A DNA stretch of 64,000 nt from Marinifilum_A sediminis (GCA_947496465.1 CANMCX010000003.1:372001-436000), one strand, 5' to 3'. Shown: positions 1 through 9,816, numbered from the stretch's first letter. Notes: generated by a model from the sequence alone, not told the origin. Made by a program: numbers and translations.

Positions 1-17
1 ACAACTAAAATACTTTT

Positions 18-1814
18 ATGGAGTATCAACATTGGGGCAAGTTGATTCGCAACAGAATTGAGAAGTTCGGAGAGCGAATAGCTATGCGCTATAAAGATGA
101 AGAGAATGATAACTGGGTTGGTGTAAGCTGGAATGAATTTGGGTTACAAATTCGCCAAATATCAAAAGCTCTTATAAAATTGGGTGTTGACGAGAAGCAA
201 TCAGTTGCTATATTCTCACAAAACATGCCTGAATGGATCACTGCGGATTTAGCTATTATGAGTGTTCGTGGAGTTACCGTTCCAATCTATCCTACAAACT
301 CTACAAGCGAAGCCAAATATATTGTTGAAGATTCCGAAGCTCAAGTCATTTTTGTTGGTGAGCAGGAACAATATGATCGTGCAATGGAACTTATTAAAGA
401 GGTTTCTCACGTGAAAATGGTGGTTGTTTTCGATAAGAAAACAAAGCTTTCTGATCACGACAGATCAATGTATTGGGATGAATTTCTGATTTACGGACAA
501 AACTCAGGAGTGGGACATGAGTTCGAAGATCGATTTTCGAGAGGTGAGTTTGATGATTTGGCAACCTTGATTTATACATCGGGAACTACCGGAGAGCCTA
601 AGGGTGTGATGATCGATCACAAGAACATTTCTAGTGTCTTGGTTTCACATGATAAGGAACTGAACATTTCGGAAAAGGATGTCTCACTTAGTTTTCTTCC
701 TTTAAGTCATGTGTATGAGCGTGGTTGGTGTTTTTACTGTTTTCATCGTGGAATAGAGGTTTACTTTAATCGTGATCCAAAGCAAATTGGCGAGGTGATG
801 AAAGAGGTAAAGCCAACTGTAATGTGTACAGTTCCTCGTATTTACGAGAAAATTTATTCTGCTATTCAGGAGAAATCTCAAGAAGCTTCGCCAGTAAAGC
901 GCGCACTAATGAGTTGGGCGGTAAGTGTTGGCGAAAAATATTACAATCATCATAAAAGACAGGGAAAAAACTCTCCTGCTATTTTAAATATGAAACACAA
1001 ACTTGCAGATAAGTTAGTGTTGAGTAAATTAAGAGGAATTTTTGGTGGACGTATTAACTTTATGCCTTGTGGTGGAGCACCATTGTCAAAAGAAATTTTA
1101 GAATTTTTCCATGCAACTGGCTTGAATGTTAAAATGGGATATGGTTTGACAGAAACCATGGCTACGGTTTGCTTGTATGGAGATACAAATATAGACTATA
1201 ACACAACCGGACGAACTATTATTGGAACCGAGATTAAAATTGGTGAAAATGATGAAATTTTAGTTAAAGGTCCTGGTGTAATGCGAGGTTATTACAAAAA
1301 ACCAGAAGCTACTGCCGAAGTAATGAAAGATGGCTGGTTTCGTACTGGTGACGCTGGTAAAATTGACGAAAATGGTTGTCTTGTGATAACCGATAGAATA
1401 AAGGATTTAATGAAAACTTCTGGCGGAAAATACATTGCTCCTCAGAAGATTGAAACGACCTTGATTAATGATCAGTTTATTGAACAGATTGCAGTTATTG
1501 GTGATTGCAGACAATTTGTAACAGCTCTTGCAGTTCCTGCTTTAGGACCATTACAGGCGTATGCAATGCAACACAATATTGTATTTAATTCGATAGAAGA
1601 ATTATTGTCAAACTCTCAAATAATTGAGTTTTTCGAGAAGCGATTTGAAAAATTACAAGAGGAATTTTCAAGATTCGAAAAGGTGAAGAAGTTTACTTTA
1701 TTGCCAAAAGAATTTACAATTGAAGCAGGAGAAATTACTTCTACACTGAAGTTAAAACGTAAGGTAATTCAAGAAAAATACAAACATCTTATCGAGAAGA
1801 TGTATAAAGATTAA
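18..1814 (+). CDS. Long-chain acyl-CoA synthetase (AMP-binding, FadD-type)
   Basis: A 598-residue enzyme that activates long-chain fatty acids with ATP and CoA by way of an acyl-adenylate, feeding lipid synthesis or beta-oxidation. The AMP-binding signature YTSGTTGEPKG lies near residues 188-198, MGYGLTE near 375, and GWFRTGDAG near 440. The C-terminal sequence TSTLKLKRK matches the lysine-rich end typical of the long-chain subgroup. Length fits that subgroup, which is about 600 residues. No signal peptide or membrane segment is visible, so it is probably cytoplasmic or peripheral. Only 17 bases precede the ATG, so promoter and operon context are outside the window. A hairpin terminator follows the stop. 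Substrate chain length cannot be read from the sequence. Confidence 0.93.
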   Translation: MEYQHWGKLIRNRIEKFGERIAMRYKDEENDNWVGVSWNEFGLQIRQISKALIKLGVDEKQSVAIFSQNMPEWITADLAIMSVRGVTVPIYPTNSTSEAKYIVEDSEAQVIFVGEQEQYDRAMELIKEVSHVKMVVVFDKKTKLSDHDRSMYWDEFLIYGQNSGVGHEFEDRFSRGEFDDLATLIYTSGTTGEPKGVMIDHKNISSVLVSHDKELNISEKDVSLSFLPLSHVYERGWCFYCFHRGIEVYFNRDPKQIGEVMKEVKPTVMCTVPRIYEKIYSAIQEKSQEASPVKRALMSWAVSVGEKYYNHHKRQGKNSPAILNMKHKLADKLVLSKLRGIFGGRINFMPCGGAPLSKEILEFFHATGLNVKMGYGLTETMATVCLYGDTNIDYNTTGRTIIGTEIKIGENDEILVKGPGVMRGYYKKPEATAEVMKDGWFRTGDAGKIDENGCLVITDRIKDLMKTSGGKYIAPQKIETTLINDQFIEQIAVIGDCRQFVTALAVPALGPLQAYAMQHNIVFNSIEELLSNSQIIEFFEKRFEKLQEEFSRFEKVKKFTLLPKEFTIEAGEITSTLKLKRKVIQEKYKHLIEKMYKD

Positions 1815-1834
1815 AGTTAAATATTACTTACAGA

Positions 1835-1877
1835 AAAAGTCTATTGATAAATTGATATCAATAGACTTTTCTTTTTT
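1835..1877. terminator. Probably bidirectional intrinsic terminator
   Basis: A perfect 14-bp stem (left arm 1835-1848, right arm 1857-1870) with an 8-nt loop is followed by C and six T on the plus strand, and by a short T run on the minus strand. It lies between the convergent acyl-CoA synthetase and methyltransferase genes. Confidence 0.85.
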
Positions 1878-1925
1878 ATACCAAAATCAATATTGAAAAA
1901 TACCCCAATTCCATTGTGCTACTTC

Positions 1926-2795
1926 TTAGTTTTTTTGTGCGATCATTCCAATCCATGGGCTCTTTTTTTCGAATGGCTTTCCTTGTAAATTCGACCAGTA
2001 TTCCTTTACGGAGAAGTCATGTTGTTCCATCATTGAAATTGCTCTTTTGTTATTGAAATAGTGTTTCCAAATGTGATGGGTTTTCACCGTACCATCTTTT
2101 TGAATGATGGTATATTTGTCTAATCTGACTTTCTCTTTTTTGTATTTGTAATGAGATTGAAGCAATAAATGCTCCTCTTCAGTCCAAAATCCCTCTTCAC
2201 CACTAACATACCATTCTTGTTTGTTTTCCTGATTTTTAAAATAGTATTTGGTGAATACATCACATATTAAATAACCGTTTGGCTTTAGTGCTTTCTTTAC
2301 TTTTGTAAGGAGTAAATCTCTATCTTGATGCGATAGAACACACAAATCACCATAAATCAGAGTTATCACATCAAATTTGTTTTCGAAATCAATATCCAAA
2401 TAGTTTTGGCATTTGTATTCGATTGGATAACCGCATTCTTTAGCTTGATTTTTGGCGTATTCAATTGAATTTGGATTGATGTCGATTCCAGTAACATCAA
2501 ATCCCTGACCAAAGAAGTTTTCGCTATACAACCCAGGACCACAACCCAGATCAAGTAATTTGCTATTTTCAGGAAGATTTAGGTAAGTGCTTAACCATTT
2601 AACGGATTGAATAACTGTATCGTATTTTCGTGATCCTTCGTCGGTTTCATCATTCAAATGCGCATACAGAATGTGTTCCGAGATATAGGGATCTTTCCAA
2701 AAATTGCCGTCATCTTTAGCAAATAGTTTTGGTTTCCTAGTTATTTCATCCAGCTTTACAAAGTCAATCAAGCCCTTATCCGATATTAGTTTCAT
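1926..2795 (-). CDS. Class I SAM-dependent methyltransferase
   Basis: A 289-residue protein with the SAM-binding motif I LDLGCGPGLYS at residues 81-91 and an acidic end to the second strand (GIDINPNSIEYAK), both hallmarks of the Rossmann-fold methyltransferases. The order of the core motifs fits the Methyltransf_25/11 group. An N-terminal stretch of about 60 residues precedes the core and may contact the substrate. No transmembrane segment is seen. It is the last gene of a leftward cluster, 57 bases after the MgtC-like gene, so it may be cotranscribed with it. The methyl acceptor cannot be inferred from sequence or context. Confidence 0.85.
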   Translation of the reverse strand: MKLISDKGLIDFVKLDEITRKPKLFAKDDGNFWKDPYISEHILYAHLNDETDEGSRKYDTVIQSVKWLSTYLNLPENSKLLDLGCGPGLYSENFFGQGFDVTGIDINPNSIEYAKNQAKECGYPIEYKCQNYLDIDFENKFDVITLIYGDLCVLSHQDRDLLLTKVKKALKPNGYLICDVFTKYYFKNQENKQEWYVSGEEGFWTEEEHLLLQSHYKYKKEKVRLDKYTIIQKDGTVKTHHIWKHYFNNKRAISMMEQHDFSVKEYWSNLQGKPFEKKSPWIGMIAQKN

Positions 2796-2852
2796 GTGGT
2801 ATGGTGTTTTAAAGACCTTAATAGAAATACGATTGCTTAATGATCTTAGGTC

Positions 2853-3563
2853 TTATAAAATTTGCTGCAATTTTACTCTTTTAATTTCTGATATACTATT
2901 TAAATCAGTGGTTAACTCTTGCAAATTGACAGTTTCTGAAATTTGTATGGTAAGATAGTAGTTGAGTTTATCCTCCTCGAAAGAGTTTTCTAAATCAATG
3001 GTTCGTAAGGATATTTTATGTTTTTTCAGGATAGGCATAAAATCTTCTTGAGATACCTTACTGCCTTTTGTATAAATGTTTAAACGTTTTATAAACTTAC
3101 TGGGGAATAATCTTTTCTCTATAATATCAAGAAGAACAAGAGCTACAAGTAGAATTGCTGTTCCCCAAATAACACCGGTATACATTCCTGCTCCAATGGT
3201 TAATCCTAATGCTGCTATTACCCATATAGATGCTGCAGTAGTCAAACCTTTAACGCTAACTCCAAATTTCATGATGGCGCCGGCACCTAAAAAACCAATT
3301 CCTGAAACTACTTGAGCAGCTATTCGGGAAGGATCACCATTTTGAAAGTTCTGAAAAGTTTGCGGAATAAAGATCGAAAGTAACATGATTAAAGTCGAAC
3401 CCATACAGATGAGAATATGAGTTCTTAAGCCAGCAGGTTGTTTGTGTGTTTCTCTTTCTATTCCAATTATAGCACCAACCACAAAACTCAGGAACAGTCT
3501 GAATAGAATAGTTTTGCTAGTAATTTCCGTCTCTGTTATAAGTTGATTTAAAAAATCCATCAT
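2853..3563 (-). CDS. MgtC/SapB family membrane protein
   Basis: A 236-residue protein. The N-terminal 150 residues hold about four hydrophobic segments with the family pattern GAIIGIERE, then AGLRTHILICMGSTL. The C-terminal 80 residues are soluble and of mixed alpha/beta character, like the ACT-like tail of MgtC. The family is linked to growth in low magnesium and to modulation of the F-type ATPase in some pathogens. In Bacteroidota the role is mostly untested, so that function is only an analogy here. It starts 17 bases after the GNAT gene. Two ATGs lie in tandem and the first was used. No regulatory leader is visible in the short gap. Confidence 0.88.
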   Translation of the reverse strand: MMDFLNQLITETEITSKTILFRLFLSFVVGAIIGIERETHKQPAGLRTHILICMGSTLIMLLSIFIPQTFQNFQNGDPSRIAAQVVSGIGFLGAGAIMKFGVSVKGLTTAASIWVIAALGLTIGAGMYTGVIWGTAILLVALVLLDIIEKRLFPSKFIKRLNIYTKGSKVSQEDFMPILKKHKISLRTIDLENSFEEDKLNYYLTIQISETVNLQELTTDLNSISEIKRVKLQQIL

Positions 3564-3580
3564 ACTTCTTTTTCCTTCTT

Positions 3581-4006
3581 TTAGTGCTTTCGCTTAATCA
3601 TAACTCCATACTTTTCAAGATAATGAAAGCCTAAATTTTCATATAATTTAATTGCAAATTTGTTGTTGGCATGAACTTCAAGTTTTATTTGCATGTTAAT
3701 TTTTTTTGCATATTCTAAAGCCTTCTCCGAAAGAAATCTGCCATATCCTTTTTGCTGATAATTTGGATGTATGCCCAGATGGTGTAAATAAAGTCTTCTG
3801 GAATCATTGGTAAGCCAACAAGTGCCAATAAGTTCTTCAGAGTTTAAATCTTCAAGTATCCAGAATTTTCCTCCATATTTTAAACTTCTTTCGATGGTAA
3901 TGGCTGAATCATTTCTTTCAGCATCAGTCAAGCCAATCAATTTCCAAAGTTCTATCACGGAAGTGAAATCATTAACTTCATAAGATCTAAGTCTGATTTT
4001 ATTCAT
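3581..4006 (-). CDS. GNAT family N-acetyltransferase
   Basis: A 141-residue single-domain GNAT protein. The acetyl-CoA pyrophosphate-binding motif appears as HPNYQQKGYGRFL, preceded by the strand LYLHHLGIHP and followed by a helix, and the C-terminal strand LYENLGFHYLEKYGVMIK is typical of the fold. It transfers an acetyl group from acetyl-CoA to an amine, but the substrate (small molecule, peptide or protein N terminus) cannot be told. Its start overlaps the end of the upstream NfeD gene by 8 bases, which suggests translational coupling in a leftward operon. It is a cytoplasmic protein. Confidence 0.87.
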   Translation of the reverse strand: MNKIRLRSYEVNDFTSVIELWKLIGLTDAERNDSAITIERSLKYGGKFWILEDLNSEELIGTCWLTNDSRRLYLHHLGIHPNYQQKGYGRFLSEKALEYAKKINMQIKLEVHANNKFAIKLYENLGFHYLEKYGVMIKRKH

Positions 4007-5426
4007 CTTGTTCTTCTGTTATCACGTATACTTGTCCTGTTTCAAATCGAATAACTTTTACAATTGTGTCTTTATCAATAAACCCATCTTCTGATTTTGC
4101 ATCGTAAATCTGATTGTCAATTATAACCTTACCTGATGGACGCAATACACTCATTGCAACACCTTTTTTACCAACCATCTCTTTCGCTGCCATATCTACA
4201 CCTACATATCCATCTTCGGCATTTTCAACTGCGCTTAATGCTATTTGTCCAAGGAATGAGTTGGAAGAAACAAATTTTTGTGTTAGATAAATTGAGCCAA
4301 GAACAGATGCCAGCATTGAGAATATAACCAGGAGTAAAGCTGATATTATGGCTTTAATATGACGAGGTTCAAAGTCAAATGCGACATTATCAACCATACT
4401 AAGAGTCAGTCCGGTGATAATGCATATGATACCTGAAACTCCGGCTACACCAAAGCCGGGTATTGCAAATATTTCCACCGCAAGTAAGGCAATGCCGACT
4501 CCAAAAAGAATAATTTCCCAGTTTTCAGCCATTCCTTCCAGATAAAGAGGAGAGAAGTATAAGACAGCAGCAACAGCCGATGCAAGAATTGGAAATCCTA
4601 TGCCAGGAGTCTGCAATTCAAAATAGATTCCTCCAATTATAATCATGATAAGTATTCCTTGTAGAACCGGATTAATCATGAAATCAACTACCTTTTCAAT
4701 TCCTGACGGTTTATAGCTTTTGAGAGTATATTCTTTTATTCCAGCGGTTTCCAATACCTCTTTTACGTTATTGGCAATTCCTTCGCAATATCCATTTTTA
4801 ATAGCTTCGTCAGGAGTGAAAGTTAGTACTTTACCCGTATCAATTACATTTTCAATATAGGTTCTCGGATCAACCATAGCTTCAGCGATTAACGGATCTC
4901 TGTGCCATTTGTATATGGTATCACCTTTTTGAATAATGGTATCTTTTCCGTGAGACTCTGCAGTGGCACGCATAGTAGAACGCATGTAAGACTGGTATTT
5001 GTCAGGCATTGCTTCTCCTGTTTGATTGACTACAGTAGCAGCTCCAATATTTGCACCGGTTCGCATGTAAATACTATCACAAGCAATTGAAATTAAAGCA
5101 CCAGCCGATGCCGCATTGTTATCGATAAAAACATAAACCGGAATTTCACTATTCAAAATGGCAGTTCTTATGGAATCTGCATGAATGACCATTCCACCGT
5201 ATGTATTCATATGAATTAGAATCAAATCTGCATTTAATTCATTTGCTTCTTCAAAAGCATCCTTGGTTTGACGCCATGCAGCAGGTCCTATTTCACGTTT
5301 AATATCGAATTTATATACAACTTTATTATTCGAATTTTCCGTACTATCAATAATGGTATCCTGAGCATAAAGATTCAGGCTTAAAAGAATTGCCAGTAGA
5401 GGAAGAAGTAGTTTGTGCAGTTTCAT
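3999..5426 (-). CDS. NfeD family membrane-bound serine protease (ClpP-class)
   Basis: A 475-residue protein in the long NfeD layout. It has a signal peptide ending near LNLYAQ (residues 1-22), then a ClpP/SppA-like periplasmic protease domain with the likely nucleophile Ser107 in NNAASAGA. Four or five membrane helices follow at about residues 250-390, and a C-terminal OB-fold near 410-475 includes GKKGVAMSVLRPSGKV. Archaeal and bacterial homologues cleave hydrophobic segments of stomatin-type proteins, and the pair is linked to membrane quality control. No stomatin/SPFH gene is beside it here, so its partner may be elsewhere or the role may differ. It is the second gene of the leftward cluster, 50 bases after the EI24 gene start-to-stop gap, and overlaps the GNAT gene by 8 bases. 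Confidence 0.9.
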   Translation of the reverse strand: MKLHKLLLPLLAILLSLNLYAQDTIIDSTENSNNKVVYKFDIKREIGPAAWRQTKDAFEEANELNADLILIHMNTYGGMVIHADSIRTAILNSEIPVYVFIDNNAASAGALISIACDSIYMRTGANIGAATVVNQTGEAMPDKYQSYMRSTMRATAESHGKDTIIQKGDTIYKWHRDPLIAEAMVDPRTYIENVIDTGKVLTFTPDEAIKNGYCEGIANNVKEVLETAGIKEYTLKSYKPSGIEKVVDFMINPVLQGILIMIIIGGIYFELQTPGIGFPILASAVAAVLYFSPLYLEGMAENWEIILFGVGIALLAVEIFAIPGFGVAGVSGIICIITGLTLSMVDNVAFDFEPRHIKAIISALLLVIFSMLASVLGSIYLTQKFVSSNSFLGQIALSAVENAEDGYVGVDMAAKEMVGKKGVAMSVLRPSGKVIIDNQIYDAKSEDGFIDKDTIVKVIRFETGQVYVITEEQDE

Positions 5427-5476
5427 ATATTTATTATTAATCTATATCTAAGATAACAAAATTAAAGATGATGTGT

Positions 5477-6262
5477 TTATTCTCGGTTTTCCTTTTCCCA
5501 AATTTCGTCTACAGCCAATGTTCCTGCAACAACAGAAATTACAGCGGCAAAGCTCGAGAAGGAAACGCCACAGAATGGAACTATTAAACACAAGGAGAAC
5601 ACAAAGCCGTTAGCAATAACAATTCCTTTATTTTCTCTCATGAATTGGACACTTTGAGTAATATTTAATTTTTTGCGTTCAATGGCGTAATCCATAAATG
5701 AAAAACCATAAAAATATGCCGATATAAAAAACAAAAAGATTGCAGCAGCCCAACCTATAATTGGAATAAAACTTAGAATGAACATTAATACTGTAAGCAA
5801 TAGTTCTATGCATAAATTTCTAACAGCAATGAATATACCTCGAATGATATCGCGCACAAACTGTTTAAATTGGAATGGATAATCGTTTCCTGTTTTAATT
5901 TTTTCGGTCCGTTCCGATAAATAGGAAAATACCGGAGACATGAGAATAATGATGATATATCCGCCAAAATAGGCGAATATCAGAAAGAATAAGATTTTAA
6001 AGACTATCCAAATAAAGCCACCTATGGTTGCGCGTAGGAAGCCAGAACCCCAAAAATCTGCATTTTCAAGATCTATCCAATTTTCAAGAAATACTCTGGA
6101 TTGCTCCGATAAATTACCAATATACTCCCATCCAAACCAAAAAAGTAAGATGTTGAGTAGCAAAGGGAATATAAAAAACCAGGCTAATTTTTTTCGAAAT
6201 ATGTAATGCATGGCTTCTGAATAGGTGCGTAAGCCAAATCCAAAATCTTTGATCAGTTTCAT
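5477..6262 (-). CDS. EI24/CysZ-like integral membrane protein
   Basis: A 261-residue polytopic membrane protein when started at the ATG at 6262 (MKLIKDFGFGLRTY). That start is preferred because homologues begin close to this motif; an ATG 33 bases upstream would add 11 residues. It has about five hydrophobic segments, and the pattern IIILMSPVFSYLSERTE followed by SFIPIIGWAAAIF matches the EI24 family, which includes the sulfate channel CysZ. A transport role is therefore possible but not shown. It is the first gene of the leftward cluster with NfeD, GNAT, MgtC and methyltransferase. It diverges from purB across about 210 bases. Confidence 0.82.
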   Translation of the reverse strand: MKLIKDFGFGLRTYSEAMHYIFRKKLAWFFIFPLLLNILLFWFGWEYIGNLSEQSRVFLENWIDLENADFWGSGFLRATIGGFIWIVFKILFFLIFAYFGGYIIIILMSPVFSYLSERTEKIKTGNDYPFQFKQFVRDIIRGIFIAVRNLCIELLLTVLMFILSFIPIIGWAAAIFLFFISAYFYGFSFMDYAIERKKLNITQSVQFMRENKGIVIANGFVFSLCLIVPFCGVSFSSFAAVISVVAGTLAVDEIWEKENRE

Positions 6263-6402
6263 ACTAGATAACTTTGTTTGTGTGTATGTAAACAAAAATA
6301 GTATTTAATGTTACAAGCTACAAGCTAAAATGATTTCCCCGTTTGCTTATTTATGATTTGTAAGTGGGTGTTTTAACTTCTTAAATCTAATTAATGAATG
6401 CT

Positions 6403-6432
6403 TTTGTGAGTCATCTCAAATAACTACCTTTG
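6403..6432 (+). promoter_or_regulatory. Bacteroidota-type promoter of purB
   Basis: A TTTG -33 element (6403-6406) and a perfect TAnnTTTG -7 element (TACCTTTG, 6425-6432) are separated by 18 nt. The -7 box ends 40 nt before the purB ATG. This is the standard form of the primary sigma promoter in the phylum. Confidence 0.7.
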
Positions 6433-6472
6433 TGGCTCTAAATAACCATTATTGACATTTAATTTTTTTGAA

Positions 6473-7810
6473 ATGCAAAGTTTGACAGCAATTTCGCCGG
6501 TTGACGGGCGTTACCGTAACAAAGTTGATGCACTAGGAGAGTATTTTTCGGAGTATGCCTTGGTGCGTTACAGAGTGTTGGTTGAAGTAGAATATTTTAT
6601 TGCACTTTGCGAAGTACCTCTTCCTCAGTTGAAAGATTTTAACAATGATCTATTTACTGATTTGCGTAGCATTTACCTTGATTTTACGGTAGAAGATGCT
6701 CAAAAAGTTAAAGACATTGAAAGTGTAACAAATCATGATGTAAAAGCAGTTGAATATTTCATTAAAGAGAAATTCGATGCTTTAAATCTTCAGCCATACA
6801 AAGAATTTATCCACTTCGGATTAACTTCTCAGGATATTAATAATACTGCCACACCATATTCTTTGCGTGATGCAGTGCACGATGTGTATTATCCACTATT
6901 GGACCAATTAATAGGAAAATTAGAAAGCCTTTCTGATGATTGGAAAGAGATCGCAATGTTGGCTCGTACGCACGGACAACCAGCTTCTCCAACTCGTTTG
7001 GGTAAAGAAATTCAAGTGTATGTTTACCGTTTAAAAAGACAATTGGATTTATTGAAGAGTATACCTTGTTCAGCTAAATTTGGTGGAGCAACAGGTAACT
7101 TTAATGCACATCACGTAGCATATCCAGAAGTGGATTGGAAAGAGTTTGGGAATCACTTTGTGAATGACATTCTAAAATTAGAAAGAGAAGAGTTAACTAC
7201 TCAGATCTCTAACTACGATAATATGGGTGCGATCTTCGATAACTTGAAGCGTATCAATACCATTTTGGTTGACTTGAACCGTGATTTCTGGACGTATATT
7301 TCTATGAATTACTTCAAACAGAAAATTAAAAAAGGTGAAGTTGGATCATCAGCAATGCCTCATAAAGTAAATCCTATCGATTTTGAAAACTCGGAAGGAA
7401 ACCTTGGTTTAGCGAATGCAACATTCGAACATTTGGCTACCAAATTGCCAGTTTCTCGTTTGCAGCGTGACCTTACTGATTCTACTGTTTTGAGAAATAT
7501 TGGTGTACCATTTGCCCATACCATTATCGCATTTAAATCTTTATTAAAAGGTTTAGATAAGCTGATTATTTCAAAAGAAGCTTTCGAAGCTGATTTGGAA
7601 GCGAACTGGGCAGTAGTTGCTGAAGCAGTTCAAACAATTCTTCGTCGCGAAGGATATCCAAACCCTTACGAAGCACTAAAAGCTTTAACAAGAACAAATA
7701 CTCACGTTACTCAGGATAGTATTGCTGCATTTATAGATACTCTTGAAATTAGCGATGATTTAAAAGCTCAATTAAAGACAATTAGTCCTGATAATTATAC
7801 AGGAATATAG
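6473..7810 (+). CDS. purB: Adenylosuccinate lyase
   Basis: A 445-residue lyase that removes fumarate from adenylosuccinate and from SAICAR in purine synthesis. The N terminus MQSLTAISPVDGRY matches the E. coli-type PurB subgroup (about 456 residues). The fumarate-lyase signature GSSAMPHKVNPIDFEN near residues 288-303 carries the mobile catalytic serine loop, and TSQDINNTA and RTHGQPASPT are the other conserved blocks. A longer reading frame opens at a TTG 21 bases upstream, but the ATG at 6473 gives the family's normal start. The gene is cytoplasmic and monocistronic, with its own promoter and a strong terminator. Confidence 0.97.
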   Translation: MQSLTAISPVDGRYRNKVDALGEYFSEYALVRYRVLVEVEYFIALCEVPLPQLKDFNNDLFTDLRSIYLDFTVEDAQKVKDIESVTNHDVKAVEYFIKEKFDALNLQPYKEFIHFGLTSQDINNTATPYSLRDAVHDVYYPLLDQLIGKLESLSDDWKEIAMLARTHGQPASPTRLGKEIQVYVYRLKRQLDLLKSIPCSAKFGGATGNFNAHHVAYPEVDWKEFGNHFVNDILKLEREELTTQISNYDNMGAIFDNLKRINTILVDLNRDFWTYISMNYFKQKIKKGEVGSSAMPHKVNPIDFENSEGNLGLANATFEHLATKLPVSRLQRDLTDSTVLRNIGVPFAHTIIAFKSLLKGLDKLIISKEAFEADLEANWAVVAEAVQTILRREGYPNPYEALKALTRTNTHVTQDSIAAFIDTLEISDDLKAQLKTISPDNYTGI

Positions 7811-7841
7811 AAAACATTAATAATTGTTAATACCTTGTTTT

Positions 7842-7880
7842 TAGGCTGTAAGAGTTGTACTTTTACAGCCTATTTTTATT
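7842..7880 (+). terminator. Intrinsic terminator of purB
   Basis: A 10-bp perfect stem (7842-7851 with 7863-7872) and an 11-nt loop are followed by a T run. It lies 31 bases after the purB stop. Confidence 0.85.
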
Positions 7881-7930
7881 GGGAGAATTGCGGTTTTCTC
7901 AATGATTTTGTTTCACATATTTAATCATTA

Positions 7931-9754
7931 ATGAAAGATTTTTTTGGTATACTTAAGCGCTTTTTGCCTCCTTATAAAGGGGATTTACTTCTGAGTTTTA
8001 TTTACAATTTATTGGGCGCTATTTTTGGCGTATTCTCCTTTGTAATGTTAAAACCAATTTTAGAAATTCTTTTTGATGAGGCAGAGCCAATTAATACTGT
8101 GGTTCCGTGGGAATTTAGTTCAAGTGCATTATATCACAATTTCTATTATTATACTACCCAAATGAAGAATGAATACGGTGCTGATTCAGCACTTATTTTT
8201 GTTGGTATAGTTTTAATAATAGCAGTTTTTCTTAAAGTTGGTTTTACTTATTTTGGATCTTATCATGTTGTGAATATTCGAAATGCTGTTGTTCGTGATT
8301 TAAGAGTTAAAATCTATGATAAAATAGTAAGTCTGCCTATCCCATTTTTTACAGATGAAAAGAAGGGGGATATTATTGCCAGATCAACAGGTGATGTTCA
8401 GGAAGTTGAGAATTCGATTATGAACTCATTGGATATGTTCATTAAAAATCCGATTATAATAATCGTTTCTTTGGTTGTAATGATTAAGATGAGTCCGCAA
8501 ATGACTTTGTTTGTGTTCGTACTTTTACCTATTGCAGGAACTATTATTGGACGAATTGGTAGAACTTTGAAAGGCAGATCTCGAAAAGGACAGAATTTGA
8601 TGGCAGATCTTCTTTCAACCATTGAAGAAACGCTTTCAGGATTGAGAATTATTAAAGCATTTACTGCAGAGAAAAAGGTTACTGAAAAATTTGTTGATGA
8701 AAATAATGATTACCGTAGAACAATGAATTCATTGATGAGAAGAAGAGTTTTGGCTCATCCGGTTAGTGAGTTTTTAGGAACTGTGGTTATCGTAATTGTT
8801 CTTTGGTATGGTGGTCGTTTGATCATTAATGGTGAAGGGAACATGAATGGTGCTGACTTTATCACTTATTTGGTTGTATTTTATTCTATCATTAATCCTG
8901 CAAAGGCGTTCTCTAAAGCTTATTATAGTATACAGAAAGGTTTGGCAGCCATGGATCGAATTGATCAGGTACTAAATGCAGAATCAACTATTGTAGATAA
9001 AGATGATGCCAAGCAAGTTGAAAAATTTGAGAATGCAATTGAATATAAGAATGTAAGCTTCTCATACAATGGCGAAAGACAAGTATTGAAAAATGTCGAG
9101 CTGGAAATACCTAAAGGAAAAACGGTTGCTTTGGTAGGTCAATCAGGTTCAGGTAAAACCACTTTTGTAGATTTATTGCCTCGATTTTATGATGTAAACG
9201 AAGGAAGTATCAATGTAGATGGTGTTGACATTCGCGATTACAAAATGAAGGATTTGAGAAACCTGATGGGAAATGTAAATCAGGAATCGATTCTATTTAA
9301 TGATACAATCTTTAATAATATTGCTTTTGGTGTTGAAAATGCAACAATGGAAGATGTAATTGAAGCTGCGAAAATTGCCAATGCTCATGACTTTATTACA
9401 GCCACTGAAGATGGTTATGATACCAATATTGGTGACCGTGGAGGTAAGCTTTCCGGTGGTCAGCGTCAGCGCTTGAGTATTGCAAGAGCGGTGCTTAAAA
9501 ATCCTCCTATTATGATTTTGGATGAAGCTACTTCAGCTTTAGATACCGAATCTGAAAGATTAGTTCAGGATGCTTTGGACAAATTGATGCAGAACAGAAC
9601 TTCACTAGTAATTGCTCACCGTTTGTCAACAGTTAAGAATGCCGATTTAATTTGTGTATTTCACGAAGGTGAAATTGTTGAACGTGGAAAGCATGATGAA
9701 TTAATTGAGAAAAATGGAGCTTATAAGAAACTGTATGATATGCAGCTATTATAA
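7931..9754 (+). CDS. MsbA-like ABC exporter, fused membrane and ATPase domains
   Basis: A 607-residue half-transporter. The first 330 residues hold the six-helix type-I exporter membrane domain. The ATPase domain follows, with Walker A GQSGSGKTT near residue 402, signature LSGGQRQRLSIARA near 505, Walker B IMILDEATSALD, and the switch histidine in IAHRLSTV. It should work as a homodimer in the inner membrane. The overall pattern is that of MsbA/lipid A flippase relatives, but substrate cannot be fixed because lipid and drug exporters share this layout. It is monocistronic, lying between the purB terminator and its own terminator at 9817-9854. Confidence 0.93.
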   Translation: MKDFFGILKRFLPPYKGDLLLSFIYNLLGAIFGVFSFVMLKPILEILFDEAEPINTVVPWEFSSSALYHNFYYYTTQMKNEYGADSALIFVGIVLIIAVFLKVGFTYFGSYHVVNIRNAVVRDLRVKIYDKIVSLPIPFFTDEKKGDIIARSTGDVQEVENSIMNSLDMFIKNPIIIIVSLVVMIKMSPQMTLFVFVLLPIAGTIIGRIGRTLKGRSRKGQNLMADLLSTIEETLSGLRIIKAFTAEKKVTEKFVDENNDYRRTMNSLMRRRVLAHPVSEFLGTVVIVIVLWYGGRLIINGEGNMNGADFITYLVVFYSIINPAKAFSKAYYSIQKGLAAMDRIDQVLNAESTIVDKDDAKQVEKFENAIEYKNVSFSYNGERQVLKNVELEIPKGKTVALVGQSGSGKTTFVDLLPRFYDVNEGSINVDGVDIRDYKMKDLRNLMGNVNQESILFNDTIFNNIAFGVENATMEDVIEAAKIANAHDFITATEDGYDTNIGDRGGKLSGGQRQRLSIARAVLKNPPIMILDEATSALDTESERLVQDALDKLMQNRTSLVIAHRLSTVKNADLICVFHEGEIVERGKHDELIEKNGAYKKLYDMQLL

Positions 9755-9816
9755 TGGCTTAACAAAAGAGATAAAATAGGATTCTGAGCAAAATTGAAGG
9801 ATCTATTTAAAATATT

